Shown here in pieces: positions 1 through 6,431 of a DNA stretch of 8,771 nt; positions within the stretch are counted from its first letter, which is position 1, and the number at the start of each line of letters is the position of its first letter. The DNA comes from Nitrosomonadales bacterium (GTDB taxonomy: Bacteria > Pseudomonadota > Gammaproteobacteria > Burkholderiales > Gallionellaceae). A program made the position numbers and the translations under genes. The notes beneath the pieces are model-generated. The model ran no database searches. It worked only from the letters and a program-made list of their open reading frames with translations, and was not told the DNA's origin. The stretch is from positions 1 to 8,771 of the forward strand of contig QJWF01000031.1 of the NCBI GenBank assembly GCA_003235435.1, in the 5' to 3' direction.

Positions 1-884
1 CCTATATCGCCATCGGTGTCGAGTATTTCCAGCAGCCTTTCCAGTCACACATCAACGATTACATCGCCGGTTATATCGACGAACGGGAAATGCTGGTAAG
101 AACAGAATATTTCAAGCGCTGGAATATCGACTACAGGATGTTGCAACCCATTCTCAGGTTTGCCCGCGAGAAGCATATTCCGGTGCTGGCACTCAATATC
201 TCGGACGAGATACATCACAAGGTGTTTCAAGGCGGAATCAAAAGCCTGACCCCCCAGGACCGCGAACTGATCCCAGATGACATAGAACCGGTAAGCAGAG
301 ATTACAGGGAACGGCTCAAGGCGATTTTTAATACGCATCCGGAAAGCAACACTTTCGACATGTTCGTCGAAGGACAGCAGTTGTGGGACGAGACCATGGC
401 GGATACAGCCGCAAAATATCTGAAGCAACATCCCCAAACCATGCTGGTGGTGCTTGCGGGTCTGGGGCACATGATGTATCGCGACGGAATACCGAAAGCA
501 CTCGACCGCCGCCTTGGGGGCAAGTACAGTGCCGTGGCCATCAATGGAAACCAGCTTGGCGATTACCCGGGTATCGCCGATTTCATCCTCGCTTCTTCCG
601 GCGGCATCGCACTGCCAGATGCGGGCAAACTTGGAATATCCGTCGATGATTCGAGCAAGGATGTGGTCATCACGCAACTCGGATCCAATGGCGCTGCCAG
701 GGATTACGGTATAAAAGTCGGCGATCGCCTGCTTGCACTTGACGGCATCAAGGTCTCGAATTTTCCCGAGATCAAGGCAATCATGTTCGACAAGCGTCCC
801 GGCGACTTGGTGCGTGTCACGTTGCGCCGCGAACATCTGCTGGCCGCTGCGGAGGAACTGCAAATCGATGTGACCTTGCGCTGA
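1..884 (+). CDS. ChaN-family haem-binding-type protein with C-terminal PDZ domain (5' partial)
   Basis: The reading frame is open at the left edge (first full codon at 3), giving 293 visible residues; the true start and any signal peptide or lipobox lie outside. Residues about 1-200 match the ChaN/DUF399 (Tiki superfamily) pattern: VEYFQQPFQ near 7-14, a DYR...ILRFAREKHIPVLALN block, and GLGHMMYRDGIP with a histidine at about 156. ChaN of Campylobacter is an iron-regulated lipoprotein that binds haem, so a role at the cell envelope in haem or iron handling is likely by family, not shown here. Residues about 211-293 form a PDZ domain (GAARDYGIKVGDRLLALDG core), which usually binds C-terminal peptides or unfolded segments. 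The methionine at 90 lies inside the conserved domain and is not the start. The gene ends 11 bp before the convergent M1 peptidase stop. Family assignment is fairly sure, function only inferred. Confidence 0.85.
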   Translation, partial: YIAIGVEYFQQPFQSHINDYIAGYIDEREMLVRTEYFKRWNIDYRMLQPILRFAREKHIPVLALNISDEIHHKVFQGGIKSLTPQDRELIPDDIEPVSRDYRERLKAIFNTHPESNTFDMFVEGQQLWDETMADTAAKYLKQHPQTMLVVLAGLGHMMYRDGIPKALDRRLGGKYSAVAINGNQLGDYPGIADFILASSGGIALPDAGKLGISVDDSSKDVVITQLGSNGAARDYGIKVGDRLLALDGIKVSNFPEIKAIMFDKRPGDLVRVTLRREHLLAAAEELQIDVTLR

Positions 885-895
885 ACGAAATGTTG

Positions 896-3031
896 CTAGG
901 GAACCAGGCTTTTGCGCAGTGAGAGTTTTCCGCGCATTGCGTCCGGCAAACTGTCGCCCGACTGATGTATCTGCATGGCCAGTGATGAATTCGATAACGG
1001 CCAAACCCCCTTTGCAAGACTGGCTGTTTTTTTGCCTTCGAAAACGGCATAGCTGTATTTCGAATAGTGAGGAAGCTTTCTGGCTAGTGAAGGCATCATT
1101 GCCGCTTCTTCTACAGCAAGCCAGGCTGCGGGTGTTTGACCGATACGCGCCGCCAGCGCAAATGAATGTCCACTACGCGGGAACTCGGTGCTGCCGAAAC
1201 TTACTCCACGGTCCGAAAGATTGGCCCCGCGAATGGCGGATTGAAATTCTTCTCGCCAGCGGTTTTCCCAGCCGAACAGCCATACTGCCGCAGTTTTCGG
1301 GATGTTTTCGATTTCGTCATCCCACACAACACGCGTGTTACGACCGGGTTGCTGCTGCCATCTTTGCGCGGCAGCAAGATATTGAACGCGTAGTTCTTCG
1401 CCGGCCTTTCGCGGCAAAACGATCAGCAGCTGTTCCGCGCCGAATACCTGGGAAAGTGCCGCCGGGATTTCGCTTCTGTCCAGTCTTCGGAATACATCAA
1501 ATTCCGGATCGACATCCACGCGAAGCGCTTGCCCGGTTATTGGCAGACGTATTTCCGCGCGTTTGCCGTCCATTTTCAGCAACGTTGAATATGCATCTTC
1601 CTGTCCTTTCAGCGTTACCGCCAGCGGCAGGTCAAGTACAAATGCAGGGCCTTGCTGGGTTTGTTCGATGATAACGACCAGCTCGTAGCCCTTATCTTTG
1701 GGGTAAGTGTCAGCGGATACAAGACGCAGTTGCGGCGCGCCAGTATGTTGCACCCATTGTTCAAAAAACTGACCGAGGCTCTCACCAGCGGTTTGTGAGA
1801 ATATCTTCTCGATTTCCGCATAACTGGCGCTCCTGAACTTGAAACCGCTGTACAGCTTTTGCAGCGCGCGAACGAAGTTGTCATCGCCAATTCTTCTGCG
1901 CAACATGTGGAACATCATCATGGCCTTGCCATACCCCACCGCTTCGCTTTGCGCGCTGTGGCGCGAGGTGAATCCTGCAAGCGGAAAATCCCTTCCAGCA
2001 GAAACAAAATCTGAGTATTTTTGCAATGTTCCGCGACGATATTCCGCGCCGCTACCTTTTTGTTCCTGCAGCAAATGATCTGCCAGGTAGGCGGTCAGTC
2101 CTTCGGACCAGTTGCCGCTACGGTAATCAACATACACGCTGTTGCCCCACCAGTTGTGCAGGATCTCGTGCGGATAGGAGGTATCGACGATGAAAGGCAG
2201 ACGTATCACCTGGCTGCCCAACAGGGTGAACGATGGCATGCCGTAGCCGGTTTCCCAGAAATTCTCCACAAGTGCAAACTTGGCGTATGGATATGTTCCG
2301 ATCAACTGCTGATACATCCCGATATAGCGGGAAGTTGCTTCCAGATATCGCTGTGCGAGTTCCGAATCGTCCTTGCGCAGGTAAACCAGTTCTTCGATTC
2401 CGGAATCGCTGTTGCTGTATTCAGTGAACGGTGCGGCTATCAGGTATATCTCGTCCTGGGGGTGCGATTCTTCCCATGTCACATGAGACACTGATCCTTC
2501 CTGCTTTCCGATTTTCAATTTTCGTTTACCCTGGCTGACCGCGCTCCAGTCTTGCGGCATGGTAATATCGAGTGAGAAGGTCACCATTTTTTCGGCATGC
2601 CGGCCTTCCAGCATCGGATACCAGCCGCTTGCTGCGCTTAACACCACTCCTTCGCTGGCAATGATCCCCGGTGAATTTTCAAAGGTGCGGGCTTCCCGCT
2701 CATCCTGCTGCGGCGGATGGAATATTTCACCTCCGTATACAACCGTGAAGCTGTCGCTGTTAGCCTGCAACGTTATGCGGTAACGCTGCAGGATTTCTTC
2801 AGATGAGCCGCCCACTGCAACGATTCGGCCATCGGGCGATGCGGGATGCAGATCACGATGCAGGAGAAATTCCATCGTGCGGTTTGAACCGGACGGCAAT
2901 ATGATTCGATCCTCCGCTTCAAGACTACGTTGCTGCGGGTACAGTTCAACACGCAAATGATGCTGCGAAACCGTTTGAGCATGACTGTTCATGCAGATGA
3001 ACAGCAGTAAAAGAACGATCAATGAGCGCAT
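896..3031 (-). CDS. Secreted M1-family zinc metallopeptidase
   Basis: This 711-residue protein starts with a cleavable signal peptide (hydrophobic run about 3-14, likely cut after the SHA at 16-18), so it should act in the periplasm or at the outer membrane. An M1-like N-terminal beta domain precedes the gluzincin catalytic domain. HEILH at 288-292 with E310 supplies the zinc ligands and catalytic Glu; Y367 in the GYGK motif aligns with the M1 catalytic tyrosine. The spacing is HExxH-x17-E, one residue shorter than in leukotriene A4 hydrolase. The exopeptidase GAMEN loop is replaced by VENFWETGYGMP (255-266), so aminopeptidase specificity should not be assumed. Residues about 520-711 form a C-terminal domain I do not recognise. 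The start is the ATG after a hydrophobic-leader-compatible upstream stop region; only a weak GGGA precedes it. It lies 141 bp downstream of fur on the same strand; whether it is cotranscribed is unclear. Confidence 0.88.
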   Translation of the reverse strand: MRSLIVLLLLFICMNSHAQTVSQHHLRVELYPQQRSLEAEDRIILPSGSNRTMEFLLHRDLHPASPDGRIVAVGGSSEEILQRYRITLQANSDSFTVVYGGEIFHPPQQDEREARTFENSPGIIASEGVVLSAASGWYPMLEGRHAEKMVTFSLDITMPQDWSAVSQGKRKLKIGKQEGSVSHVTWEESHPQDEIYLIAAPFTEYSNSDSGIEELVYLRKDDSELAQRYLEATSRYIGMYQQLIGTYPYAKFALVENFWETGYGMPSFTLLGSQVIRLPFIVDTSYPHEILHNWWGNSVYVDYRSGNWSEGLTAYLADHLLQEQKGSGAEYRRGTLQKYSDFVSAGRDFPLAGFTSRHSAQSEAVGYGKAMMMFHMLRRRIGDDNFVRALQKLYSGFKFRSASYAEIEKIFSQTAGESLGQFFEQWVQHTGAPQLRLVSADTYPKDKGYELVVIIEQTQQGPAFVLDLPLAVTLKGQEDAYSTLLKMDGKRAEIRLPITGQALRVDVDPEFDVFRRLDRSEIPAALSQVFGAEQLLIVLPRKAGEELRVQYLAAAQRWQQQPGRNTRVVWDDEIENIPKTAAVWLFGWENRWREEFQSAIRGANLSDRGVSFGSTEFPRSGHSFALAARIGQTPAAWLAVEEAAMMPSLARKLPHYSKYSYAVFEGKKTASLAKGVWPLSNSSLAMQIHQSGDSLPDAMRGKLSLRKSLVP

Positions 3032-3080
3032 ATTCCCGGTTCACTTGTGATATTCGTTTGAGATTTGTATCTGCCGAAGC

Positions 3081-3105
3081 CCGGGATGCGAATTTCTGCA
3101 TCCGG
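3081..3105. repeat. Hairpin between fur and the M1 peptidase gene
   Basis: GGATGC (3084-3089) and GCATCC (3098-3103) form a perfect 6-bp stem around an 8-base loop, extended by CC/GG pairs with a one-base bulge (CCGGGATGC against GCATCCGG). No T tract follows on the minus strand, so it does not look like a standard rho-independent terminator for fur. It could be a weak attenuator, an mRNA-processing site in a fur-peptidase transcript, or chance. Confidence 0.35.
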
Positions 3106-3172
3106 AAAATATTAGGAAAGCAAAGTTTAATGTGGCCTCTGGTGATTAATAGAATGGCTCCATTGCATCTTT

Positions 3173-3604
3173 CTAGCTCTTGATCCTTTTGTTCATGCAT
3201 GACGGAGCGTTGCATTCTCCGTACAGGGTAAGCGTGTGGTCGCGCATATTGAAGCCAAGCTTTTCGGCAATCGAACGTTGCCGTTTTTCAATCACTTCAT
3301 CATAGAATTCCTCAACCCGGCCGCAGTGTATGCAGACAATATGATCATGATGGGGACCGCGCTCCAGTTCGAACACTGCCTGACCTCCCTCGAAGTGGTG
3401 CCGGGTGACTAGTCCCGCTGCTTCAAACTGGGTAAGCGCACGATACACGGTTGCCAGTCCAATCTCCTCTCCCGCATCAAGCAGCAATCGGTATATGGCC
3501 TCGGCGGTTAGGTGTCTGCCCTCGGCTTTTTCGAGAAGTTCGAGCATCTTGAGGCGGGGTGCGGTGACTTTAAGGCCGGCATTGCGCAAATCCTGGCTTT
3601 CCAT
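3173..3604 (-). CDS. fur: Ferric uptake regulator Fur
   Basis: This 143-residue protein is a near-typical proteobacterial Fur (E. coli Fur has 148). Residues 1-80 form the winged helix, with LKVTAPRLKMLELL and the recognition region GLATVYRALTQFEAAGLV. The dimer and metal-binding domain carries the HHDH motif at 85-88, H31 as the E. coli H33 counterpart, CIHC at 91-94 and a second cysteine pair at C131 and C136. With Fe(II) it dimerises and represses iron-uptake genes. The frame is open back to 3706, but the ATG at 3604 gives the standard MESQDLRNAGLKVT start and has GGAG eight bases upstream (3613-3616); the 34 extra upstream residues do not look like Fur. It is divergent from the cytochrome/FTR1 permease, whose promoter region has Fur boxes. 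I see no convincing Fur box or sigma-70 promoter immediately in front of fur itself. Confidence 0.96.
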   Translation of the reverse strand: MESQDLRNAGLKVTAPRLKMLELLEKAEGRHLTAEAIYRLLLDAGEEIGLATVYRALTQFEAAGLVTRHHFEGGQAVFELERGPHHDHIVCIHCGRVEEFYDEVIEKRQRSIAEKLGFNMRDHTLTLYGECNAPSCMNKRIKS

Positions 3605-3755
3605 GATGGATACTCCAATGTTGGTGTAGATGAACTCAGTGATCACAAACCGGGTTGATTTTTTGGACGGGCCAGATATCCGCTTGGAATATCGATTACA
3701 GCCCAATCAACCGGAACACTCATATGCATTGTCCCTCGCCAGCTGACGTACTCCT

Positions 3756-3784
3756 TTGACTAAAGCCTTATCCCTACTCATAAT
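3756..3784 (+). promoter_or_regulatory. Candidate distal sigma-70 promoter for the permease gene
   Basis: TTGACT (3756-3761) and CATAAT (3779-3784) each match five of six consensus bases and are separated by the optimal 17 bp. Transcription would begin near 3791 and the Fur boxes would lie about 50-90 bp downstream in the leader, where bound Fur could act as a roadblock. This is a pattern match only. Confidence 0.4.
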
Positions 3785-3834
3785 GCCCGGAAGTTGCGTT
3801 GTTCGGGTTATAGAAATCATCATACACAAATCGC

Positions 3835-3862
3835 TTGCACTTGAGAATAGTTATCATATAAG
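3835..3862 (+). promoter_or_regulatory. Candidate Fur-overlapped promoter for the permease gene
   Basis: TTGCAC (3835-3840), a 16-bp spacer and TATAAG (3857-3862) resemble a sigma-70 promoter with a weak -35 and good -10 element. The first Fur box fills the spacer and the second begins just after the -10, the usual arrangement for direct repression. The start point would be near 3869. Confidence 0.4.
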
Positions 3863-3881
3863 ATGAGAACTATTCTCAAGT
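3839..3881. promoter_or_regulatory. Paired Fur boxes in a 14-bp perfect inverted repeat
   Basis: ACTTGAGAATAGTT (3839-3852) is exactly the reverse complement of AACTATTCTCAAGT (3868-3881). Within this lie two 7-1-7 Fur boxes. TGAGAATAGTTATCA (3842-3856) matches 12 of 14 informative positions of TGATAATnATTATCA. TGAGAACTATTCTCA (3864-3878) matches 11 of 14. The second box is the first in inverted orientation with one base different. Centres are 22 bp apart, about two helical turns, so two Fur dimers would sit on the same face of DNA. They stand 82 bp upstream of the permease ATG, divergent from fur, so the permease is the probable target; effects on fur itself are possible. Confidence 0.8.
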
Positions 3882-3946
3882 AATTACGTGTTAGGCAACC
3901 TGCAAGCCTTTGTTATACGAATATTTGCCTGGACTGCGCTTCGCGC

Positions 3947-3952
3947 AAGGAG
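3947..3952 (+). promoter_or_regulatory. Ribosome binding site fixing the permease start
   Basis: AAGGAG lies seven bases before the ATG at 3960. This selects 3960 over the in-frame GTG at 3888, and the protein from 3960 begins directly with a clean signal peptide. Confidence 0.85.
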
Positions 3953-3959
3953 TTACAGC

Positions 3960-5927
3960 ATGTCATCCATATCGGTACGCTTGATTTCAGCAGCAATCAG
4001 TATGTTTATACTGGTTCTGTTGGTGCCTGCTGCTCAAGCCGATGAAGCATCCGATCGTGAAGCTCAATCGATACTTCACATGCTTGATTACCTGGGCGTG
4101 GATTATGGCGGATCGGTATTGTTCGGCAAGATACTCAACGAGAGCGAATATCAGGAGCAGGCTGAATTCGCGATGCAATCTCTCAAGCTGATAAACCGGC
4201 TGCCTGAACACCCGCTGCTTGCGAATATCATCAAGGATGCGCAGAAATTGGTCAACGATGTTGCCGAAAGGGCACCTGCCGAGGAGGTCAGTGCCGAAGC
4301 AAGGCAACTGCGCAGTAATATTATCGCTGCATACAATATCACTGTTTCGCCGCGAAAAATTCCTGACTTCCAGAGAGCTTCGGTTTTGTATCGGCAATTA
4401 TGCGTCAAGTGCCACGGCAGCGAAGGTTATGGAGACGGGCCTGAAAGCAAAACGCTCAACCCAAAGCCGGCGAACTTTCGCGATGCGACCCGTATGGGCA
4501 AGCGCAGCGTCTATGGACTTTACAGCACTATTTCGCTGGGCGTGCCAGGCACAGCCATGGTTGGATTCGAGAAGCTGTCCGATGATGAGCGCTGGGGGCT
4601 TGCATTCCTCGCTTCCAATTTTCATAACCTTCCGGAACGCCTGGAACTTGGACGTAAGCTTTGGGAGAAACGTGAATTTCAGGGAGCCCTTCCCAATCTG
4701 GTTACGCTAACCACGCTGACCGCAAACGAGGTTAGCGTCAATTACGGCGACAATACCAGGGCAGTATTCGAGTATCTGCGCGCAAAACCGAATGCACTCG
4801 TCGCAAGCCGCCACGCCACGCTTTTATTCGCCACAGAACAATTGGATCATGCGATAGCCAGCTACCAGGCCGGTGACAAATCCGAGGCGCAACGCTTTGC
4901 AATCGCCGCATATCTGGAGGGTTTCGAGCCCATGGAAATAAGCCTTGTCAATCTCGATTCACAGCTTCGCTTCGACATTGAACGCGAGATGATGGCGATA
5001 CGCAAACTTATTTATGACGGAGCTTCCGCCGATGCACTGACTGTTAAAGTCGAAAGTGCGAAAAAGTTGCTCAGAGAAGCTGATGAATTGCTCAGGGAAG
5101 GGAAACTTTCGATCACCGGCGCCTTCATCAGCTCGCTATTCGTCCTGTTGCGTGAAGGGTTGGAGTCGATCCTTGTCCTTGCGGCAGTTATCGCATTCGT
5201 TGTGAAGAGCGGGCAGCGCAGCGCACTGATCTACGTCCATGTGGGCTGGGCAGGCGCAATCCTGCTGGGCGTACTAACCTGGTTGTCGGCAAGCATGCTT
5301 GTGAACATATCTGGCGCCGGTCGTGAGATCACCTCGGGGGTCACTGCGCTGATCGCCTCGGCCATGTTGATTTATGTTGGTTTCTGGCTTCACGACAAAA
5401 CGCATGCTCAAGCCTGGCAAAAGTTTCTGAAGGAAAAAGTGGGCGCAGCGCTGGAAAAGAAGACCGTTTGGGCGCTTGCCTTGATCGCATTCTTCGCCGT
5501 GTACCGTGAAATATTCGAGACAGTACTGTTCTACCAGGCACTTTGGACACAAACCACTGTAGACACGAGACCCGCGCTGTGGAGCGGCATGTTGACGGCC
5601 GGACTGACTCTGCTTGTCATCGGCTGGGGTTTGTTCCGTTTCGGCATCAGGTTGCCGCTTAATGCGTTTTTTTCTGCCACATCGATATTGTTGGCGATCA
5701 TGGCTGTGATCTTCGCAGGTCAGGGTGTCGCATCGTTGCAGGATGCCGGAATTGTCGAAATCAGTCCCGTCAATTTTGTTTCGCTACCGATGCTGGGAGT
5801 TCTGCCGACGACTGAAACACTGTTGACCCAGCTGGCAGTCATCGGGATATTGTTCCTGTGTTACCGCTTCCCCATCCGTCAGCACCGCAACAACCAGACC
5901 GAAAATCCGCCTGCTTCCAGCGCCTGA
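3960..5927 (+). CDS. Cytochrome c / FTR1-family iron permease fusion
   Basis: This 655-residue protein has a signal peptide (likely cut after AQA near 27), a periplasmic region to about 385, then seven predicted membrane helices at about 387-415, 421-447, 457-478, 502-528, 539-561, 567-593 and 619-637. The periplasmic region contains a class I cytochrome c domain with C148-V-K-C151-H152 and probable distal ligand M200 (GTAMVGF). The membrane part has the first FTR1 motif REGLE (398-402); the second reads REIFE (516-520), keeping R, E and E but not the usual Gly. FTR1/EfeU permeases import Fe(III) that must be formed from Fe(II) by a partner oxidase; the fused haem probably accepts that electron, an inference. 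No EfeO, EfeB or cupredoxin partner is adjacent, fitting self-containment. Fur boxes upstream predict iron repression. NCBI uses the name cytochrome c/FTR1 family iron permease for such fusions. The transported ion and electron route are unproven. Confidence 0.92.
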   Translation: MSSISVRLISAAISMFILVLLVPAAQADEASDREAQSILHMLDYLGVDYGGSVLFGKILNESEYQEQAEFAMQSLKLINRLPEHPLLANIIKDAQKLVNDVAERAPAEEVSAEARQLRSNIIAAYNITVSPRKIPDFQRASVLYRQLCVKCHGSEGYGDGPESKTLNPKPANFRDATRMGKRSVYGLYSTISLGVPGTAMVGFEKLSDDERWGLAFLASNFHNLPERLELGRKLWEKREFQGALPNLVTLTTLTANEVSVNYGDNTRAVFEYLRAKPNALVASRHATLLFATEQLDHAIASYQAGDKSEAQRFAIAAYLEGFEPMEISLVNLDSQLRFDIEREMMAIRKLIYDGASADALTVKVESAKKLLREADELLREGKLSITGAFISSLFVLLREGLESILVLAAVIAFVVKSGQRSALIYVHVGWAGAILLGVLTWLSASMLVNISGAGREITSGVTALIASAMLIYVGFWLHDKTHAQAWQKFLKEKVGAALEKKTVWALALIAFFAVYREIFETVLFYQALWTQTTVDTRPALWSGMLTAGLTLLVIGWGLFRFGIRLPLNAFFSATSILLAIMAVIFAGQGVASLQDAGIVEISPVNFVSLPMLGVLPTTETLLTQLAVIGILFLCYRFPIRQHRNNQTENPPASSA

Positions 5928-5929
5928 TT

Positions 5930-5952
5930 TGATTGCAGAAAGCCGGCAATCA
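5930..5952. terminator. Weak hairpin in the convergent gap after the permease gene
   Basis: TGATTGC (5930-5936) and GCAATCA (5946-5952) form a 7-bp stem around a 9-base loop, starting three bases after the permease stop and ending 16 bp before the stop of the opposing gene. Its placement suits a bidirectional terminator, but neither strand has a T tract after the stem, so the call is weak. Confidence 0.3.
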
Positions 5953-5968
5953 CTGTTGCAGACGGGTA

Positions 5969-6349
5969 TCAGCGCTTCTTGGGACGTCCGGTTTTGATCT
6001 TTTCCAGTTCGCCCATGGCACGCCTCAACTCCCTGGCACTGAGCTTCGCCAAAGCCTTGAGTCCGGCACGCAACACTTCACTTTTTTTCACATGCATTCT
6101 TGACTTCAGGCAAATCGCTTTGATCTCGGCTATCTTCAGATATTCGCTTTGCGGCATCGTGAAGCTGTCACGCACCACTTTTTTCTTGTTTTCTTTTTTC
6201 GATTTCTTCGTGTTTCTTTTATGCGCAGGCTTTGCGCTAGGCTTGTTCGCCGACTTTGCCGCAGGTTTTTTTGGAGCCTCCGGCTTCTTCGCCGGAAGCT
6301 TCACGACAGCGACCTTTGTCTTTTTCGCAGCGGTCTTTTTTGTTGTCAT
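5969..6349 (-). CDS. Histone-H1-like lysine-rich protein with ribbon-helix-helix-like domain
   Basis: This 126-residue protein has two parts. Residues 1-60 are a disordered-looking tail with 21 lysines plus many Ala and Pro (KKPEAPKKPAAK-type stretches), like bacterial histone-H1/AlgP-type tails. Residues about 58-105 look like a ribbon-helix-helix fold: strand RDSFTMP, helix SEYLKIAEIKAICLKS, then VKKSEVLRAGLKALAKL, where the KKSE turn opens the second helix. The protein ends in GRPKKR, an AT-hook-like core. All three elements point to DNA binding, either as a nucleoid-associated protein or a repressor; the specific role is unknown. The ATG at 6349 is preceded by AAGGAA five bases upstream. 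It is divergent from sixA, with two palindromes between them, and convergent with the permease. The fold is inferred from pattern only. I know similar sequences in betaproteobacteria but no experimentally defined function. Confidence 0.8.
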   Translation of the reverse strand: MTTKKTAAKKTKVAVVKLPAKKPEAPKKPAAKSANKPSAKPAHKRNTKKSKKENKKKVVRDSFTMPQSEYLKIAEIKAICLKSRMHVKKSEVLRAGLKALAKLSARELRRAMGELEKIKTGRPKKR

Positions 6350-6380
6350 TTCATTTCCTTGGGATTAAAGTGGCACAAAC

Positions 6381-6408
6381 AGTGTATACGGTATACGCTT
6401 GCATGCAA
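6381..6408. promoter_or_regulatory. Adjacent palindromes in the divergent lys-rich gene / sixA region
   Basis: GTATAC-G-GTATAC (6384-6396) is a perfect 6-1-6 dyad, extendable to 9-1-9 with one mismatch (6381-6399). TTGCATGCAA (6399-6408) is a perfect 10-bp palindrome touching it. Both sit in the 82-bp space between the two divergent starts, so they are plausible operator sites. Short repeated half-sites fit ribbon-helix-helix dimers, suggesting autoregulation by the neighbouring protein. TATAC-like -10 elements overlap the dyad on both strands, but no well-spaced -35 could be assigned. Confidence 0.45.
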
Positions 6409-6431
6409 AATGTAATCCTCTGGAGCTCGAG

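Larger units (their letters stand above)
3605..3959. promoter_or_regulatory. Divergent intergenic region between fur and the FTR1 permease gene
   Basis: These 355 bp hold no convincing gene. The fur-proximal half (3605-3720) serves as the fur leader and includes an 8-bp inverted repeat, GGTTGATT at 3653-3660 and AATCAACC at 3705-3712, which could fold in the fur mRNA. The permease-proximal half contains two candidate promoters and the paired Fur boxes, described separately. A permease-frame GTG at 3888 overlaps nothing conserved and lacks a Shine-Dalgarno. No promoter for fur could be assigned with confidence. Confidence 0.7.

Noticed and set aside
45..1004. Long minus-strand open frame of 319 codons opposite the ChaN-PDZ gene
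   Set aside because: It is antisense to a frame with clear ChaN and PDZ motifs, overlaps the end of the peptidase gene, and its translation shows no recognisable domain.
2021..2494. Plus-strand 157-codon frame inside the peptidase gene
   Set aside because: It lies opposite the conserved HEILH-containing catalytic domain and has no recognisable motif or ribosome binding site.
3605..3706. N-terminal extension of Fur starting at 3706
   Set aside because: The ATG at 3604 has a good Shine-Dalgarno and gives the standard Fur N-terminus; the extra 34 residues have no Fur character.
3888..3959. GTG start for the permease at 3888
   Set aside because: It lacks a ribosome binding site and would put 24 residues, including arginines, before a signal peptide that begins properly at 3960; AAGGAG precedes 3960.
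5979..6368. Plus-strand frame encoding a very hydrophobic, Phe-rich 129-residue protein
   Set aside because: The Phe and Val runs are the antisense reading of the Lys/Ala-rich tail codons of the real minus-strand gene; apparent membrane segments are an artefact.
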